Part shown: in pieces, positions 52,163 through 61,525 of the stretch | Layout: every line of letters begins with the position of its first letter | Numbering within the stretch: the stretch's first letter is position 1 | The notes under the pieces: generated by a model | The model's input: the letters and a program-made list of their open reading frames with translations, nothing else | The model's database searches: none | What the model was told of the DNA's origin: nothing | Assembly (NCBI RefSeq): GCF_003634935.1 | Contig: NZ_RBXO01000001.1 | Location: 2,753,501-2,817,500 of the forward strand | Length of the DNA: 64,000 bases | Reading direction: 5' to 3' | From: Saccharothrix australiensis | Lineage (GTDB): Bacteria > Actinomycetota > Actinomycetes > Mycobacteriales > Pseudonocardiaceae | Translations under genes and position numbers: made by a program

Positions 52163-53031
52163 AGGTACTGCTGTGGCACGTGCACGGCTCGTGGACGAAC
52201 GCGTTCGTCCGGGGCGGACACGACTACCTGCTGCCCGCGCCACCCGACGGCGTCGGGCTGGCCGGGCGGGACTGGCCCGCCGCGCGCGAGGTCCATCTGT
52301 CCGAAGTGGACGCGGATGTCGCGGTGGTGCAGCGCGTGGAGGAGCTTTCCCTGGTGCCGTCCGGGATTCCGGTGATATACCTGGAGCACAACACACCGGC
52401 CAAGCCCAACCAGCGGCACCCGATGGCCGACTGGCCCGGACTCCTGGTGCACGTCACGCACTTCAACGACCTGATGTGGGACTGCGGCACGACCCGCACC
52501 ACCGTCGTGGAGCACGGCGTCGTCGACCCCGGCCACCTCTACACCGGCGAGCTGCCCAGGGCCGCCGTCGTCGTGAACGAGCCGGTGCGTCGGGGCCGGG
52601 TAGTCGGGACGGACCTGCTGCCGCGGTTCGAGGCGGTGGCGCCGCTCGACCTGTACGGCATGGGCACCGAGGAGCTGGGTGGCCGCGGCGACCACCCGCT
52701 GGACTCGCTGCACCGCGAGCTGGCGCGCCGCAGGCTCTACCTGCACCCGGTGCGCTGGACCTCGCTGGGGCTGTCGCTGATCGAGGCGATGCACGTCGGG
52801 ATGCCCGTGGTCGCGCTGGCGTGCACGGAGGTCGTGCGCGCGGTGCCGCCGGAGGCCGGCGTGGTGTCCACGGACGTGGACGAGTTGGCACGCGGCATGG
52901 CCGCGCTGATCGCCGATCCGGCGCTGGCGCGGGAGAACGGCAAGCAGGCCAGGGAATTCGCCCTGGCCCGATACGGCCTCGACGCGTTCCTGAGGAACTG
53001 GGACCGGTTGTTGGCGGAGGTGAGTTCATGA
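52159..53031 (+). CDS. Glycosyltransferase (GT-B fold)
   Basis: A 290-residue protein: [20 protein letters not shown] at the start and [27 protein letters not shown] near the end, the E-containing nucleotide-sugar motif of GT4-like retaining transferases. It is shorter than usual (350-400 residues), mainly in the N-terminal half. GTG at 52159 overlaps the GT9 stop. The acceptor and donor sugar are unknown. Confidence 0.8.
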   Translation: MKVLLWHVHGSWTNAFVRGGHDYLLPAPPDGVGLAGRDWPAAREVHLSEVDADVAVVQRVEELSLVPSGIPVIYLEHNTPAKPNQRHPMADWPGLLVHVTHFNDLMWDCGTTRTTVVEHGVVDPGHLYTGELPRAAVVVNEPVRRGRVVGTDLLPRFEAVAPLDLYGMGTEELGGRGDHPLDSLHRELARRRLYLHPVRWTSLGLSLIEAMHVGMPVVALACTEVVRAVPPEAGVVSTDVDELARGMAALIADPALARENGKQAREFALARYGLDAFLRNWDRLLAEVSS

Positions 53032-54239
53032 GGATCGCGATGGTGTCCGAACACGCCAGCCCCCTGGCCGCGCTGGGCGGGGTCGACGCGGGCGGGCAGA
53101 ACGTGCACGTGGCCGACCTCTCGGCGGCGTTGGCCCGGCTGCGGCACGAGGTCACGGTCTACACCCGCCGCGACGCGCCGGACCTGCCGGAGCGCGTCCG
53201 CACCGGGCAGGGCTACGACGTGGTGCACGTGCCCGCCGGCCCGGCCGCGCCGGTGCCCAAGGACGAGCTGCTGCCGCACATGGGTGACTTCGCCGAGTTC
53301 CTGCGCGACCGGTGGCGCGCCGACCCGCCGGACGTGGTGCACGGCCACTTCTGGATGTCCGGCCTGGCCTCCGTGCTCGCGACGCGCGGGCTGGACGTGC
53401 CGGTGGTGCAGACGTTCCACGCGCTGGGCGTGGTCAAGCGGCGGCACCAGGGGCGGGCCGACACGAGCCCGCCGGAGCGGGTGGCCACCGAGCGCCTGAT
53501 CGGGCGCGAGGTGGACCGGGTCGCCGCCACCTGCGGTGACGAGGTGTTCGAGCTGATCCGGATGGGCGTGCCGCGGTCGCGGATCTCCGTGGTGCCGTGC
53601 GGGGTCGACCCCGTGCTGTTCCGGCCCGAGGGCCCGCGGGACCGGCCGGGCCTGCCGCACCGCGTGGTCGCCGTCGGGAGGTTGGTGCCGCGCAAGGGTT
53701 TCGCGGACCTGATCACCGCGCTGCGGTCGCTGCCCGCCACCGAACTCGTGATCGCGGGCGGCGCGGCGGACGTGGACGCCGACCCGGAGGCGCGCCGGCT
53801 GCTCGGCCACGCGCGGGCGCTGGGCGTGCTGGACCGGGTGCGCCTGGCGGGCCAGGTGTCGCGCGACGCGATGCCGTCGCTGCTGCGGTCGGCCGACGTC
53901 GTGGTCTGCGTGCCGTGGTACGAGCCGTTCGGGATCGTCCCGCTGGAGGCGATGGCGTGCGGTGTGCCGGTGGTGGCCTCGGCCGTGGGCGGGTTGACCG
54001 ACACGGTCGTGGACGGCGTCACCGGCGCGCTGGTGCCGCCGCGCGAGCCCATCGCGCTGGCCAGGGCGCTGCGGTCGCTGCTGGCGGACCCGGCGCGGCG
54101 GGAGGCGTACGGGCTGGCCGGCAGCGACCGGGTGCAGGCCAGGTACACGTGGGACCGCGTCGCCCAGGACACCGAGCGGGTGTACCTGCGGGTGGGCGCG
54201 GGCCGGGAGGCCGCCGTCGCCGCCGGGGGTGCCCGGTGA
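53028..54239 (+). CDS. Glycosyltransferase family 4
   Basis: A 403-residue GT4: [20 protein letters not shown] (the glycine-rich start), [49 protein letters not shown] and [20 protein letters not shown], which holds the E(x)7E motif. It is a retaining transferase, like sucrose- or mannosyl-transferases. ATGA overlaps with both neighbouring genes. Confidence 0.92.
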   Translation: MRIAMVSEHASPLAALGGVDAGGQNVHVADLSAALARLRHEVTVYTRRDAPDLPERVRTGQGYDVVHVPAGPAAPVPKDELLPHMGDFAEFLRDRWRADPPDVVHGHFWMSGLASVLATRGLDVPVVQTFHALGVVKRRHQGRADTSPPERVATERLIGREVDRVAATCGDEVFELIRMGVPRSRISVVPCGVDPVLFRPEGPRDRPGLPHRVVAVGRLVPRKGFADLITALRSLPATELVIAGGAADVDADPEARRLLGHARALGVLDRVRLAGQVSRDAMPSLLRSADVVVCVPWYEPFGIVPLEAMACGVPVVASAVGGLTDTVVDGVTGALVPPREPIALARALRSLLADPARREAYGLAGSDRVQARYTWDRVAQDTERVYLRVGAGREAAVAAGGAR

Positions 54240-54811
54240 GCGTCGAACGGCACCTGAGCGGGCTGGCGGAGTCGCTGGCCGGGTTGCGCGCCCAAGCGCC
54301 GAGGATCACCCGCTGGGGCGGGCTGCTGGCGCGTCGGCTGTCCGAGGGCGGCCGGCTGCTGGCGGCGGGCAACGGCGGGTCGGCGGCGGAGGCGCAGCAC
54401 CTGACGGCCGAGCTGGTCGGCCGGTTCCGGCACGACCGCGCGCCGTTCTCCGCGATCGCGCTGTGCTCGGAGTCCTCCAGCGTGACCGCGATCGGCAACG
54501 ACTACGGGTACGACCAGGTGTTCGCGCGGCAGGTCACCGCGCACGCCCGCCCCGGCGATGTGGTGGTGCTGCTGTCCACCAGCGGCAGGAGCCCGAACCT
54601 GCTGGAGGCGGCCCGCGCCGGGCGGGAGGCGGGCGCGCGGGTGTGGGCGTTCACCGGACCCGCGCCCAACCCGCTCGCGGCCGAGGCGGAGGAGGCCCTG
54701 GCGCTGCCCGGCGAACCGGCCAACGTGCAGGAGGCGCAGCTCGTCGCGGTGCACGCGCTGTGCGAGGCGTTCGAGGCCGCGCTGCCCGCCGCCGCCCGGA
54801 GGGTGTCGTGA
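54236..54811 (+). CDS. gmhA: Sedoheptulose-7-phosphate isomerase
   Basis: A 191-residue SIS-domain enzyme: [20 protein letters not shown] (phosphate loop), [20 protein letters not shown] (strongly GmhA-like) and [17 protein letters not shown]. GmhA turns sedoheptulose 7-phosphate into D-glycero-D-manno-heptose 7-phosphate, the first committed step of heptose synthesis. DnaA-initiator-associating protein DiaA is the other member type, but the operon favours GmhA. GTG start. Confidence 0.9.
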   Translation: MSVERHLSGLAESLAGLRAQAPRITRWGGLLARRLSEGGRLLAAGNGGSAAEAQHLTAELVGRFRHDRAPFSAIALCSESSSVTAIGNDYGYDQVFARQVTAHARPGDVVVLLSTSGRSPNLLEAARAGREAGARVWAFTGPAPNPLAAEAEEALALPGEPANVQEAQLVAVHALCEAFEAALPAAARRVS

Positions 54812-56091
54812 AGCTGGCGGTCGTGGGCGACTCCCTGCTCGACATCGACATCGAGGGCACCGCGGAGCGGCTGTGCCCGGACGCGCCCGCGCCCGTGCTC
54901 GACGTGCGGGCGGAGCACGTCCGGCCGGGCGGCGCGGGGCTGGCGGCGGCGCTGGCGGCGGGCGACGGGCTCGACGTGACGCTGGTGACGGCGCTGGCGG
55001 CCGACGCCGACGGGCTGCGGCTGCGCGACGCGCTGGCCGGGGTGCCCGCGGTGTTCGGGCCGTCGCCCGCGGCGACGCCGGTCAAGGCCCGGTTGCGCTG
55101 CGGGAGCCACTCGCTGGCCCGGATGGACCGGGGCGGTGGCGGCGGGACGCCCCGCGCGACCGACGACATGCTCGACGCGGTGCGCGCCGCCGACCTCGTG
55201 CTCGTGTCGGACTACGGCCGGGGGCTGGCCGCCGACGAGCGGCTGCGGGTGGCGCTCGCCGACCGCCCGGTGGTGTGGGACCCGCACCCGCGCGGTCCCG
55301 CGCCGACGCCCGGCGCGCGGCTGGTGACGCCGAACCGGGGCGAGGCCGACCGGTTCAGCGGGGAGCGCGACCCGGCGGACGCCGCACGCGCGCTGCGCGA
55401 CCGCTGGGCGGCGCGGGCCGTGGTGGTGACCCTGGGCTCGGACGGCGCGGTGCTCGACACGGGCGGCACGCCGGTCGCCGTGCCCGCGCCGCGCGTCGCC
55501 GTGCCCGACCCGTGCGGCGCGGGCGACCGGTTCGCCGTGACGGCCGCCGCGCGGCTCATGGCCGGCGCGGCGGTGGACGACGCGGTGGCCGCGGCCGTGG
55601 CCTCCGCCGCCGACTTCCTCGCCCGCGGCGGCGCGGCGGGCTTCCGCCCGGCCCGCCCGTCCACGGTGGACTCGACACGGGCGCGGGGCGGCGTCGTCGT
55701 CGCGACCGGCGGCTGCTTCGACCTGCTGCACGCCGGTCACGTGCGCACGCTGGAAGCGGCCCGCGCGCTGGGCGACTGCCTGGTGGTGTGCCTGAACTCC
55801 GACGAGTCCGTGCGGCGGCTCAAGGGGCCGGACCGCCCGGTCACGCGCGAGCACGACCGGGCGGAGGTGCTGCGGGCCCTGGGCTGCGTCGACGAGGTCG
55901 TGGTGTTCGGCGAGGACACCCCCGAGCGGGTCCTCGGCGAACTGCGGCCGGACATCTGGGTGAAGGGCGGCGACTACCGCGCCGAATCCCTGCCGGAAGC
56001 CGACCTGGTGCGCACGTGGGGCGGGCGGACCGTCGTCGTGCCCTACCACCGGGGTCGGTCGACCACGCAACTGCTGGCGAGGAGGGGCTGA
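54808..56091 (+). CDS. hldE: Bifunctional heptose-7-phosphate kinase / heptose-1-phosphate nucleotidyltransferase
   Basis: A 427-residue fusion. Residues 1-~290 are a PfkB-family kinase with GGAGLAAALA and the catalytic base in DPCGAGDRF (Asp239). Residues ~296-427 are a cytidylyltransferase-like domain with GCFDLLHAGH (the HxGH motif at ~307-310), VCLNSDESVRRLKG and WVKGGDY. It matches HldE, which makes heptose 1,7-bisphosphate and later ADP-heptose. With GmhA and the phosphatase the route to nucleotide-D,D-heptose is complete. No HldD-type epimerase is present. Confidence 0.9.
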   Translation: MKLAVVGDSLLDIDIEGTAERLCPDAPAPVLDVRAEHVRPGGAGLAAALAAGDGLDVTLVTALAADADGLRLRDALAGVPAVFGPSPAATPVKARLRCGSHSLARMDRGGGGGTPRATDDMLDAVRAADLVLVSDYGRGLAADERLRVALADRPVVWDPHPRGPAPTPGARLVTPNRGEADRFSGERDPADAARALRDRWAARAVVVTLGSDGAVLDTGGTPVAVPAPRVAVPDPCGAGDRFAVTAAARLMAGAAVDDAVAAAVASAADFLARGGAAGFRPARPSTVDSTRARGGVVVATGGCFDLLHAGHVRTLEAARALGDCLVVCLNSDESVRRLKGPDRPVTREHDRAEVLRALGCVDEVVVFGEDTPERVLGELRPDIWVKGGDYRAESLPEADLVRTWGGRTVVVPYHRGRSTTQLLARRG

Positions 56092-56092
56092 C

Positions 56093-56773
56093 ATGCCGGG
56101 TCAGGTGTTGGTGACGGGCGGCGCGTCCGGGTTGGGCGCGGCCGTCGTGCACGCCGTCCACGAGGCGGGCGGGCGACCGCTGGTGCTGGACAAGGCCGCG
56201 CCGACGTCCGACGAGGTGGCCGACTTCGAGTCGGTCGACCTCGGCGACGCCAGGGCGGCCGAGCAGGCGGTCCGGGCGATCGTCGAGCGCAACGGCGGCC
56301 TGCGGGCCGTGGTGACGGCGGCCGGGACGGACGCGTGCGGCCGGCTCGACGAGGTGCCCGCGACCGACTGGGACCGCGTCGTGCTGGTGAACCTGCTCGG
56401 CACGGCCGCCGTGGTGCGCGCCGCGCTGCCGCACCTCGACGGCGGCCGGGTGGTGACGATCGCGTCCACGCTCGGCCTCAAGGCGGTGAGCGACGCGACG
56501 GCCTACTGCGCCTCCAAGTTCGGCGTCGTCGGCTTCACGCGTGCGCTGGCGGCCGAGACGGCGGGCCGCGTCGGCGTGACGCTGGTGGTGCCCGGCGGGA
56601 TGCGCACGCGCTTCTTCGACGACCGGGCCGAGCAGTACCGGCCGCCGGACGACAGCAAGCTCAACCCGCCGGAGCACGTCGCCGACGCGATCCTGTTCGC
56701 GCTGCGGCAGCCGGCCGGGTGCGAGCTGCGCGAGCTGGTCGTGGCGCACAGCGAGGAGGGGTCGTGGCCGTAG
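56093..56773 (+). CDS. Short-chain dehydrogenase/reductase
   Basis: A 226-residue classical SDR: LVTGGASGLGAAVVHAV (cofactor loop), AVVTAAGTDACG, IASTLGLKAVSDATAYCASK (Ser, Tyr and Lys of the active site) and PGGMRTRF. Starts one base after the hldE stop and overlaps the P450 gene by 10 bp. It is not an HldD-type epimerase. It may change the heptose or the acceptor. Confidence 0.87.
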   Translation: MPGQVLVTGGASGLGAAVVHAVHEAGGRPLVLDKAAPTSDEVADFESVDLGDARAAEQAVRAIVERNGGLRAVVTAAGTDACGRLDEVPATDWDRVVLVNLLGTAAVVRAALPHLDGGRVVTIASTLGLKAVSDATAYCASKFGVVGFTRALAAETAGRVGVTLVVPGGMRTRFFDDRAEQYRPPDDSKLNPPEHVADAILFALRQPAGCELRELVVAHSEEGSWP

Positions 56774-57921
56774 CCTCCCGCCTGGACACCGGGCGGGTGT
56801 TCGCGAAGGTCCTGCTGCCGACGCTGGGCAAGGGCGTCATCGTGCGCCGCCGCTGGGCGATGGCGATGGCCGAGAAGGCCCAGTCGGACGCGGTCGCGGT
56901 GGCCACCGTGGCGGAGCTGCGCGAGCGCTACGGCCCCGCACCGCTGCGGCTGCGGGTCACCGGGCGCAGCGTCGCCCTGGTGCTCGACCCGGCCGACGTC
57001 GGTCGGCTGCTGGCCTGGTCACCGGAGCCGTTCGCCCTGGCCACCAGGGAGAAGCGGGCGGCGCTGAACCACTTCCAGCCGCACGGGGTGCTGGCGTCGC
57101 GCGGCCCGGAGCGCGAGCGGCGCAGGCGGTTCAACGAGCTGGCGCTGCGACCGGAGAAGGTCGACGTCGAGCCCGTGGTGCTGGACGAGGCGGACCTGCT
57201 GGCCCGTCACGTCGCCAGTGCCGGCGTGCTCACCTGGGACGACTTCACGCAGGCGTGGTGGCGCGCGGTGCGGCGGATCGTGCTCGGCTCCGGCGCGCGG
57301 TCCGACGTCGCGCTGATCGACGACCTGAAGGCGCTGCGGCAGGACGCGAACTGGGCCTACCTGCACCGGCGCCGGCACCGGCTGCGGGAGCGGTTCGAGC
57401 GGCGGCTGCTGGAGCACCTGGAGCGCGGCGAGTCGGGCAGCCTCGCCGCGGTGGCGTCACCGGACGAGCTGCTCGGGCAGGTGCCGCACTGGCTGTTCGC
57501 GTTCGACGCGGCGGGCATCGTCACCATGCGGGCGCTGGCGCTGGGCGGCGTCGGCGTGGAGGGCGTGCTGGAGTCGGCGCGGCTGTGGCCGACCACGCCG
57601 GTGATCCTGCGGGAGAGCACCCGGCCGACCCGGTGGCGCGGCACGTGGCTGCCGGCGGGCACCACGTTCATCGTGTTCACGCCGTACTTCCACCGGCGGT
57701 TCGGCGACGGGTACCGGCCGGAGCTGTGGCCGACGGACGAACCGTCGCTGGTGCCGTTCAGCGGTGGTCCCGGCGTGTGCCCCGGGCGCGACCTGGTGCT
57801 GGTCGGCGCCGGGCTGATGCTCGACGCGCTGCGCCCGCACCTGGACGTGCCGACCGTCCACCCGCCGCTGCCCGCGACGCTGGACCACTTCGCGCTGCGG
57901 CTGCCCGCCACCCGGAAGTAG
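56764..57921 (+). CDS. Cytochrome P450
   Basis: A 385-residue P450. The ExxR pair is Glu270/Arg273 in ESARLWPTTP. The haem loop is PFSGGPGVCPGRDLV with Cys339. The central helix (LFAFDAAGIVTMRALALGG) lacks the usual Ala-Gly-x-x-Thr: an Ala-Ala-Gly-Ile-Val-Thr stands in its place. GTG at 56764 overlaps the SDR gene and follows GAGGAGGGG. It could oxidise a product of this cluster. A redox partner is not adjacent. Confidence 0.88.
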   Translation: MAVASRLDTGRVFAKVLLPTLGKGVIVRRRWAMAMAEKAQSDAVAVATVAELRERYGPAPLRLRVTGRSVALVLDPADVGRLLAWSPEPFALATREKRAALNHFQPHGVLASRGPERERRRRFNELALRPEKVDVEPVVLDEADLLARHVASAGVLTWDDFTQAWWRAVRRIVLGSGARSDVALIDDLKALRQDANWAYLHRRRHRLRERFERRLLEHLERGESGSLAAVASPDELLGQVPHWLFAFDAAGIVTMRALALGGVGVEGVLESARLWPTTPVILRESTRPTRWRGTWLPAGTTFIVFTPYFHRRFGDGYRPELWPTDEPSLVPFSGGPGVCPGRDLVLVGAGLMLDALRPHLDVPTVHPPLPATLDHFALRLPATRK

Positions 57922-57963
57922 GGCTCGGGTTTGGCGGCGTCGGGGCAGTGGCACCCGGGGCGC

Positions 57964-59427
57964 ATGGACCACTCACAGGCGCCGGTGCTCGACGCGATCG
58001 CCGAGTACCGGCGACGCGGGCACGTCCCGTTCCTCCCGCCAGGCCACAAGCAGGGCCGGGGCGTCGACCGGCGGGTGCTGGACGTGCTGGGCGAGGACGT
58101 GTTCCGGTCGGACGTCATCGTCATGAACGGCTTGGACGACCGCATGACGAGCGGCGGCGTCGTGCCGCGCGCCGAGCGGCTGATGGCCGACGCGGTGGAC
58201 GCCGACCAGGCGTTCTTCTCCACGTGCGGCAGCTCGCTGTCGGTCAAGGCGTGCATCATCACCGTGGCGCGGCCGGGGCAGCGCATCCTGGTGTCCCGCA
58301 ACGCGCACAAGTCGGTGATCGCCGGCGTGATCATCAGCGGCGTCGAGCCGGTCTGGGTCCACCCCCGGTGGGACGCGCACTGGCAGTGGGCCTACCCGCC
58401 GTCACCGGAGGACGTGGCGGAGGGCTTCTCGCGCGCGCCGGACGCGGCCGGGATGCTGCTGATCACGCCGACCGACTACGGGACGTGCGCGGCGATCGGG
58501 GCGGCGGCGGACGTGTGCCACCGGCACGGCAAGCCGCTGGTCGTGGACGAGGCGTGGGGCGCGCACCTGCCGTTCCACCCCGACCTGCCGTCCTGGGCGA
58601 TGGACGCGGGCGCGGACCTGTGCGTGACCAGCGTGCACAAGATGGGCGCGGGCCTGGAGCAGGGCTCGGTCTACCACCTGCGCGGCGACCGGGTCGACCC
58701 CGAGCTGCTGAAGCTGCGCGCGGACCTGCTGGACACCACCAGCCCGTCCGCCCTGGTCTACGCCGGGCTGGACGGGTGGCGGCGGCAGATGGTCGAGCGC
58801 GGCGAGGAGCTGCTGGGCGAGGCGCTGCGGCTGGACCGGTCGATCCGGGACCGGCTGCGCGACGTGGTCACGGTGGTGGAGCGGGAGCACGTCGTGAGCC
58901 CCGACCGGGCCGACGACCACGACCCGCTCAAGATCATCCTGGACCTGGCGGAACTGGGCATCTCCGGCTACACCGCGAACCAGTGGCTGCGCGCGCACCA
59001 CCGGGTCGACGTCGGGCTGTCCGACCACCGGCGGATCGCCGCCCAGATCACCGTGGCCGACGACGAGCGGACGGCGTCGCGACTGGTCACGGCGGTGACC
59101 GACCTCGTCGCGCACGTCGGCGACCTGCCGCGGGCCAAGCCGGTGGACGTGCCCGCGCCCGGCGAGCTGGAGCTGGAGCAGGCGATGCTGCCCCGCGACG
59201 CGCACTTCGCCGACGCCGGGCACGTGCCCGCGCGGGAGGCCGTCGGCCGCATCTGCGCCGAGACGCTGAGCCCCTACCCGCCGGGCGTGCCCGCCGCGCT
59301 GCCGGGCGAGGTGATCACCCAGGCGGTGGTGGACTACCTGCTCAGCGGCCGGGACGCGGGCATGTACCTACCGGACCCGACCGACCCTTCGCTGTCCACC
59401 ATCCGGGTGGTTGACCGCGCACGCTGA
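57964..59427 (+). CDS. Orn/Lys/Arg decarboxylase-type PLP enzyme
   Basis: A 487-residue fold-type I PLP enzyme: FLPPGHKQGRGVD (the family N-terminal motif), FSTCGSSLSVKACI, VSRNAHKSVIAGVIISG, the Asp of LVVDEAWGAHLPFHP, and the Schiff-base Lys226 in TSVHKMGAGLEQGS. The C-terminal decarboxylase domain ends in SPYPPGVPAALPGE. It decarboxylates a basic amino acid. ATG at 57964 is used, though no strong ribosome site precedes it. It starts 42 bp after the P450 gene and may be co-transcribed. Confidence 0.9.
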   Translation: MDHSQAPVLDAIAEYRRRGHVPFLPPGHKQGRGVDRRVLDVLGEDVFRSDVIVMNGLDDRMTSGGVVPRAERLMADAVDADQAFFSTCGSSLSVKACIITVARPGQRILVSRNAHKSVIAGVIISGVEPVWVHPRWDAHWQWAYPPSPEDVAEGFSRAPDAAGMLLITPTDYGTCAAIGAAADVCHRHGKPLVVDEAWGAHLPFHPDLPSWAMDAGADLCVTSVHKMGAGLEQGSVYHLRGDRVDPELLKLRADLLDTTSPSALVYAGLDGWRRQMVERGEELLGEALRLDRSIRDRLRDVVTVVEREHVVSPDRADDHDPLKIILDLAELGISGYTANQWLRAHHRVDVGLSDHRRIAAQITVADDERTASRLVTAVTDLVAHVGDLPRAKPVDVPAPGELELEQAMLPRDAHFADAGHVPAREAVGRICAETLSPYPPGVPAALPGEVITQAVVDYLLSGRDAGMYLPDPTDPSLSTIRVVDRAR

Positions 59428-59443
59428 CGGGTATACGACCCGG

Positions 59444-59932
59444 ATGAGCGAGGCCGAGCTGTCCGACCAGCGCCGACTCGCGCGCAACCTCAGCGAGCTG
59501 TTGCAGGAGCTGCGGGTGGCGCAGGGCGGCGTGCAGATCCTCTTCGGCTTCCTCCTGTCGATCGCCTTCACCGAGCGCTACTCGCAGGCCGACCTCTACG
59601 TGCGGGTGACCCACCTGGGCACGATCCTCTTCGCGGCGGGCGCGGTGGCGCTGCTCACCGCGCCCGCCGCGTGGCACCGCATCCTGTTCCGCCGCGGCAG
59701 GCGGGAGGACATCATCGCGGTGGCGAACCGGTTCGCGGTGGTCGGCATGGCCTGCCTGGCGTTCGCCATGACCGGGACCATCCTGCTGCTGGCGGAGATC
59801 GTCGTCGGCGGCTGGCCGTCGATCGCGATGGGCGTGCTGGCGGCCCTCGTGTTCGGCACCCTGTGGTTCCTCCTGCCGTGGCGGGAGCGCCACCAGGACG
59901 ACGTCGACGCCGAGCGCGACGACCTGGACTGA
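59444..59932 (+). CDS. DUF6328-type membrane protein
   Basis: A 162-residue protein: LARNLSELLQELRVAQGGVQ (amphipathic start), then four hydrophobic helices (ILFGFLLSIAFT; LGTILFAAGAVALLTA; VVGMACLAFAMTGTILLLAE; IAMGVLAALVFGTLWFLLPW) and an acidic tail. This layout fits DUF6328, of unknown function. ATG at 59444 follows the decarboxylase by 16 bp. A hairpin terminator follows. Confidence 0.72.
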   Translation: MSEAELSDQRRLARNLSELLQELRVAQGGVQILFGFLLSIAFTERYSQADLYVRVTHLGTILFAAGAVALLTAPAAWHRILFRRGRREDIIAVANRFAVVGMACLAFAMTGTILLLAEIVVGGWPSIAMGVLAALVFGTLWFLLPWRERHQDDVDAERDDLD

Positions 59933-59940
59933 ACCGACCC

Positions 59941-59965
59941 GAGCGCGGGCCCCCGCCCCGCGCTC
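59941..59965. terminator. Hairpin between convergent genes
   Basis: GAGCGCGGG at 59941-59949 pairs with CCCGCGCTC at 59957-59965 around a 7-nt loop. It separates the DUF6328 gene (plus) and the secreted protein gene (minus). Confidence 0.75.
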
Positions 59966-59995
59966 GGCGGGACGGGAGCGGTGTGGGCGCGGTGG

Positions 59996-60655
59996 TCAGG
60001 AGATCGTGACCGTGGTCTCGTCCAGGTAGTAGTCGATGACGAAGGGGTAGGTCGAGGCGATCTTCACGGCCTGGCCGACGCAGACGGTGCCGTCGGCGGC
60101 CGGCGTCACCTGGTTGTGCTTGAAGTAGTAGCCGTACCAGCCCGGCCCGCCGGTGTGGCTGGTCGGGGCGATGTCGTGGAAGCCGTCCCAGCCGCTGCCG
60201 CCCAGGACCGGGTCGGTGACGCAGTCCGCGCCGACGTGGGCCTGCACCCGGTTCAGGCCGCCGGCGCCTGCGTCGCCGGTGTCCTCGCTGTACAGCGACA
60301 GCGTCAGCGCCACCTGCACGGGGTCGGTGGTCCCGGCGTCGAACCGGCGTTCGATCCAGAGCAGCCCGCAGTCGTGGGTGCCGTCGGCCCGGAAGTTCAC
60401 GCTGTGCGTGCCGTCCTTGGCCCGGTCGTCCGAGTGCACGACCTCCGACGCGTGCGGGGAGCACTCCGGCGTGCCGGTGTCCTGGTCGGTCTTGGGCGTC
60501 CAGCCCTGTAACCCGTCCTCGTAGCTGTACTGGTACTCGGCGAGCGGCGCGTTCGCGCCGGCGGACGCCGTGGCCGGCGCGAACGCGGCGATCACCGCGA
60601 TCACCAGCGCACCGGCGCGGGCGAGAGCGTATCGAGCGCGGTTCTCCTGTTTCAC
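59996..60655 (-). CDS. Secreted hypothetical protein
   Basis: A 219-residue protein with a signal peptide (KQENRARYALAR, then AGALVIAVIAAFAPATASA, cleaved near ASA-GAN). The mature part has four cysteines (two likely pairs: ECSPHA/DCGLLW and DCVTD/VCVGQ), is rich in beta strands and Trp/Tyr, and ends in YYLDETTVTIS. It resembles carbohydrate-binding jelly rolls but no family is certain. GTG at 60655 is preferred to a GTG at 60661 because GAGGAG lies five bases before it. Confidence 0.7.
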   Translation of the reverse strand: MKQENRARYALARAGALVIAVIAAFAPATASAGANAPLAEYQYSYEDGLQGWTPKTDQDTGTPECSPHASEVVHSDDRAKDGTHSVNFRADGTHDCGLLWIERRFDAGTTDPVQVALTLSLYSEDTGDAGAGGLNRVQAHVGADCVTDPVLGGSGWDGFHDIAPTSHTGGPGWYGYYFKHNQVTPAADGTVCVGQAVKIASTYPFVIDYYLDETTVTIS

Positions 60656-60850
60656 CAACACTCCTCAACCGATTGACGATCGTTCGCCACCGACCGGACG
60701 ATCAGCGGCCGGATCAAGTTCTAGTGGTGTCGGAGGGTGCTGGGCAGGGCGCCGGGTGCAGAGTTCGGTGTCCGGTCGGGCAGATGGCACGCGGACCGGC
60801 CGGACAGCGGGAGCGCCGGTCGGGCAGCCGCGGCGGCCGGGTCCGGGTGG
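60656..60850. promoter_or_regulatory. Upstream region of the secreted-protein gene
   Basis: This 195-bp gap on the minus strand should hold the promoter of the secreted-protein gene and the 3' end of the DUF6766 transcript. Near 60795-60830 there are overlapping GACCGGCCGGACAG-type inverted words that could pair with CTGTCC/GGCCGG segments. No gene is seen. Confidence 0.35.
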
Positions 60851-61525
60851 TCAGCCCGAGACGTCGGTCCGGTCGTGCGGCGCGCCGACCGGCTTGGACT
60901 CCGAGGAGCCGCGCTGTCGCAGGTAGACGCTGAAGATGGCCATCGACCCGATCGCCAGGAACTCCGACTGCCAGTTCTGTAGCGAGCGGTTCCAGAAGTC
61001 GGCCGACAGCACGTACTCCCACCACGACACGGTGTCCTGGAAGTCGATCAGGCGGTCGTTGTTGTACGCGCTGCGCCCGGCGATCGACTGCGTCAGCCAC
61101 GAGCCGAGGAACAGCCCGAGCATCACCAGGCCGAGCGAGTTGGAGTACAGCTTCGTGCGCCACCCGCCCGCGCGGGCCCACGGCGGCGACTCCGGTCGGG
61201 CGTGCGGCCCGAGGTGCTGCTGCTCGTCGGACTCGGGGCCGAGCCGGTCGGCGGGCTTGGACTCGTTGGAGCCGCGCTGCATCAGCCACACGGTCGCGAA
61301 GATGAACAGGAAGAACTGGAGGTACTCGGACTGCCAGTTCTCCGCGACGTCGACCGCGAAGTCCGACGAGGTCACGTACTGCCACAGGCCGACCGGGTCG
61401 CCGCCGTCCACCAGCCGCCGGTCGTTGAGCGACGCGTTGCCCGAGAACGCCTGGCCCACCAGGGACAGCAGGAACAGCAGTCCGAACGTGAGGCTGAGGC
61501 CGTTGTCCCACAGGAACCTCTTCAC
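60851..61525 (-). CDS. DUF6766-type membrane protein with internal duplication
   Basis: A 224-residue protein made of two similar halves. Each has a hydrophobic helix pair, an acidic/Asn-rich loop and the motif DF....(E/Q)NWQSE(Y/F)L followed by a helix ending in L(M/R)QRGS.ESKP. The halves are ~40% alike by eye. They meet at a hydrophilic linker rich in Arg/Pro/His. GTG start at 61525 overlaps the TGA of the small membrane peptide gene by two bases within GTGA. Confidence 0.75.
   Translation of the reverse strand: MKRFLWDNGLSLTFGLLFLLSLVGQAFSGNASLNDRRLVDGGDPVGLWQYVTSSDFAVDVAENWQSEYLQFFLFIFATVWLMQRGSNESKPADRLGPESDEQQHLGPHARPESPPWARAGGWRTKLYSNSLGLVMLGLFLGSWLTQSIAGRSAYNNDRLIDFQDTVSWWEYVLSADFWNRSLQNWQSEFLAIGSMAIFSVYLRQRGSSESKPVGAPHDRTDVSG

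Noticed and set aside
50637-56091. Lipopolysaccharide core operon from a Gram-negative donor
   Set aside because: Base composition, GTG starts and four-base overlaps match the surrounding genes, and no LPS genes are present. It looks native to actinomycetes.
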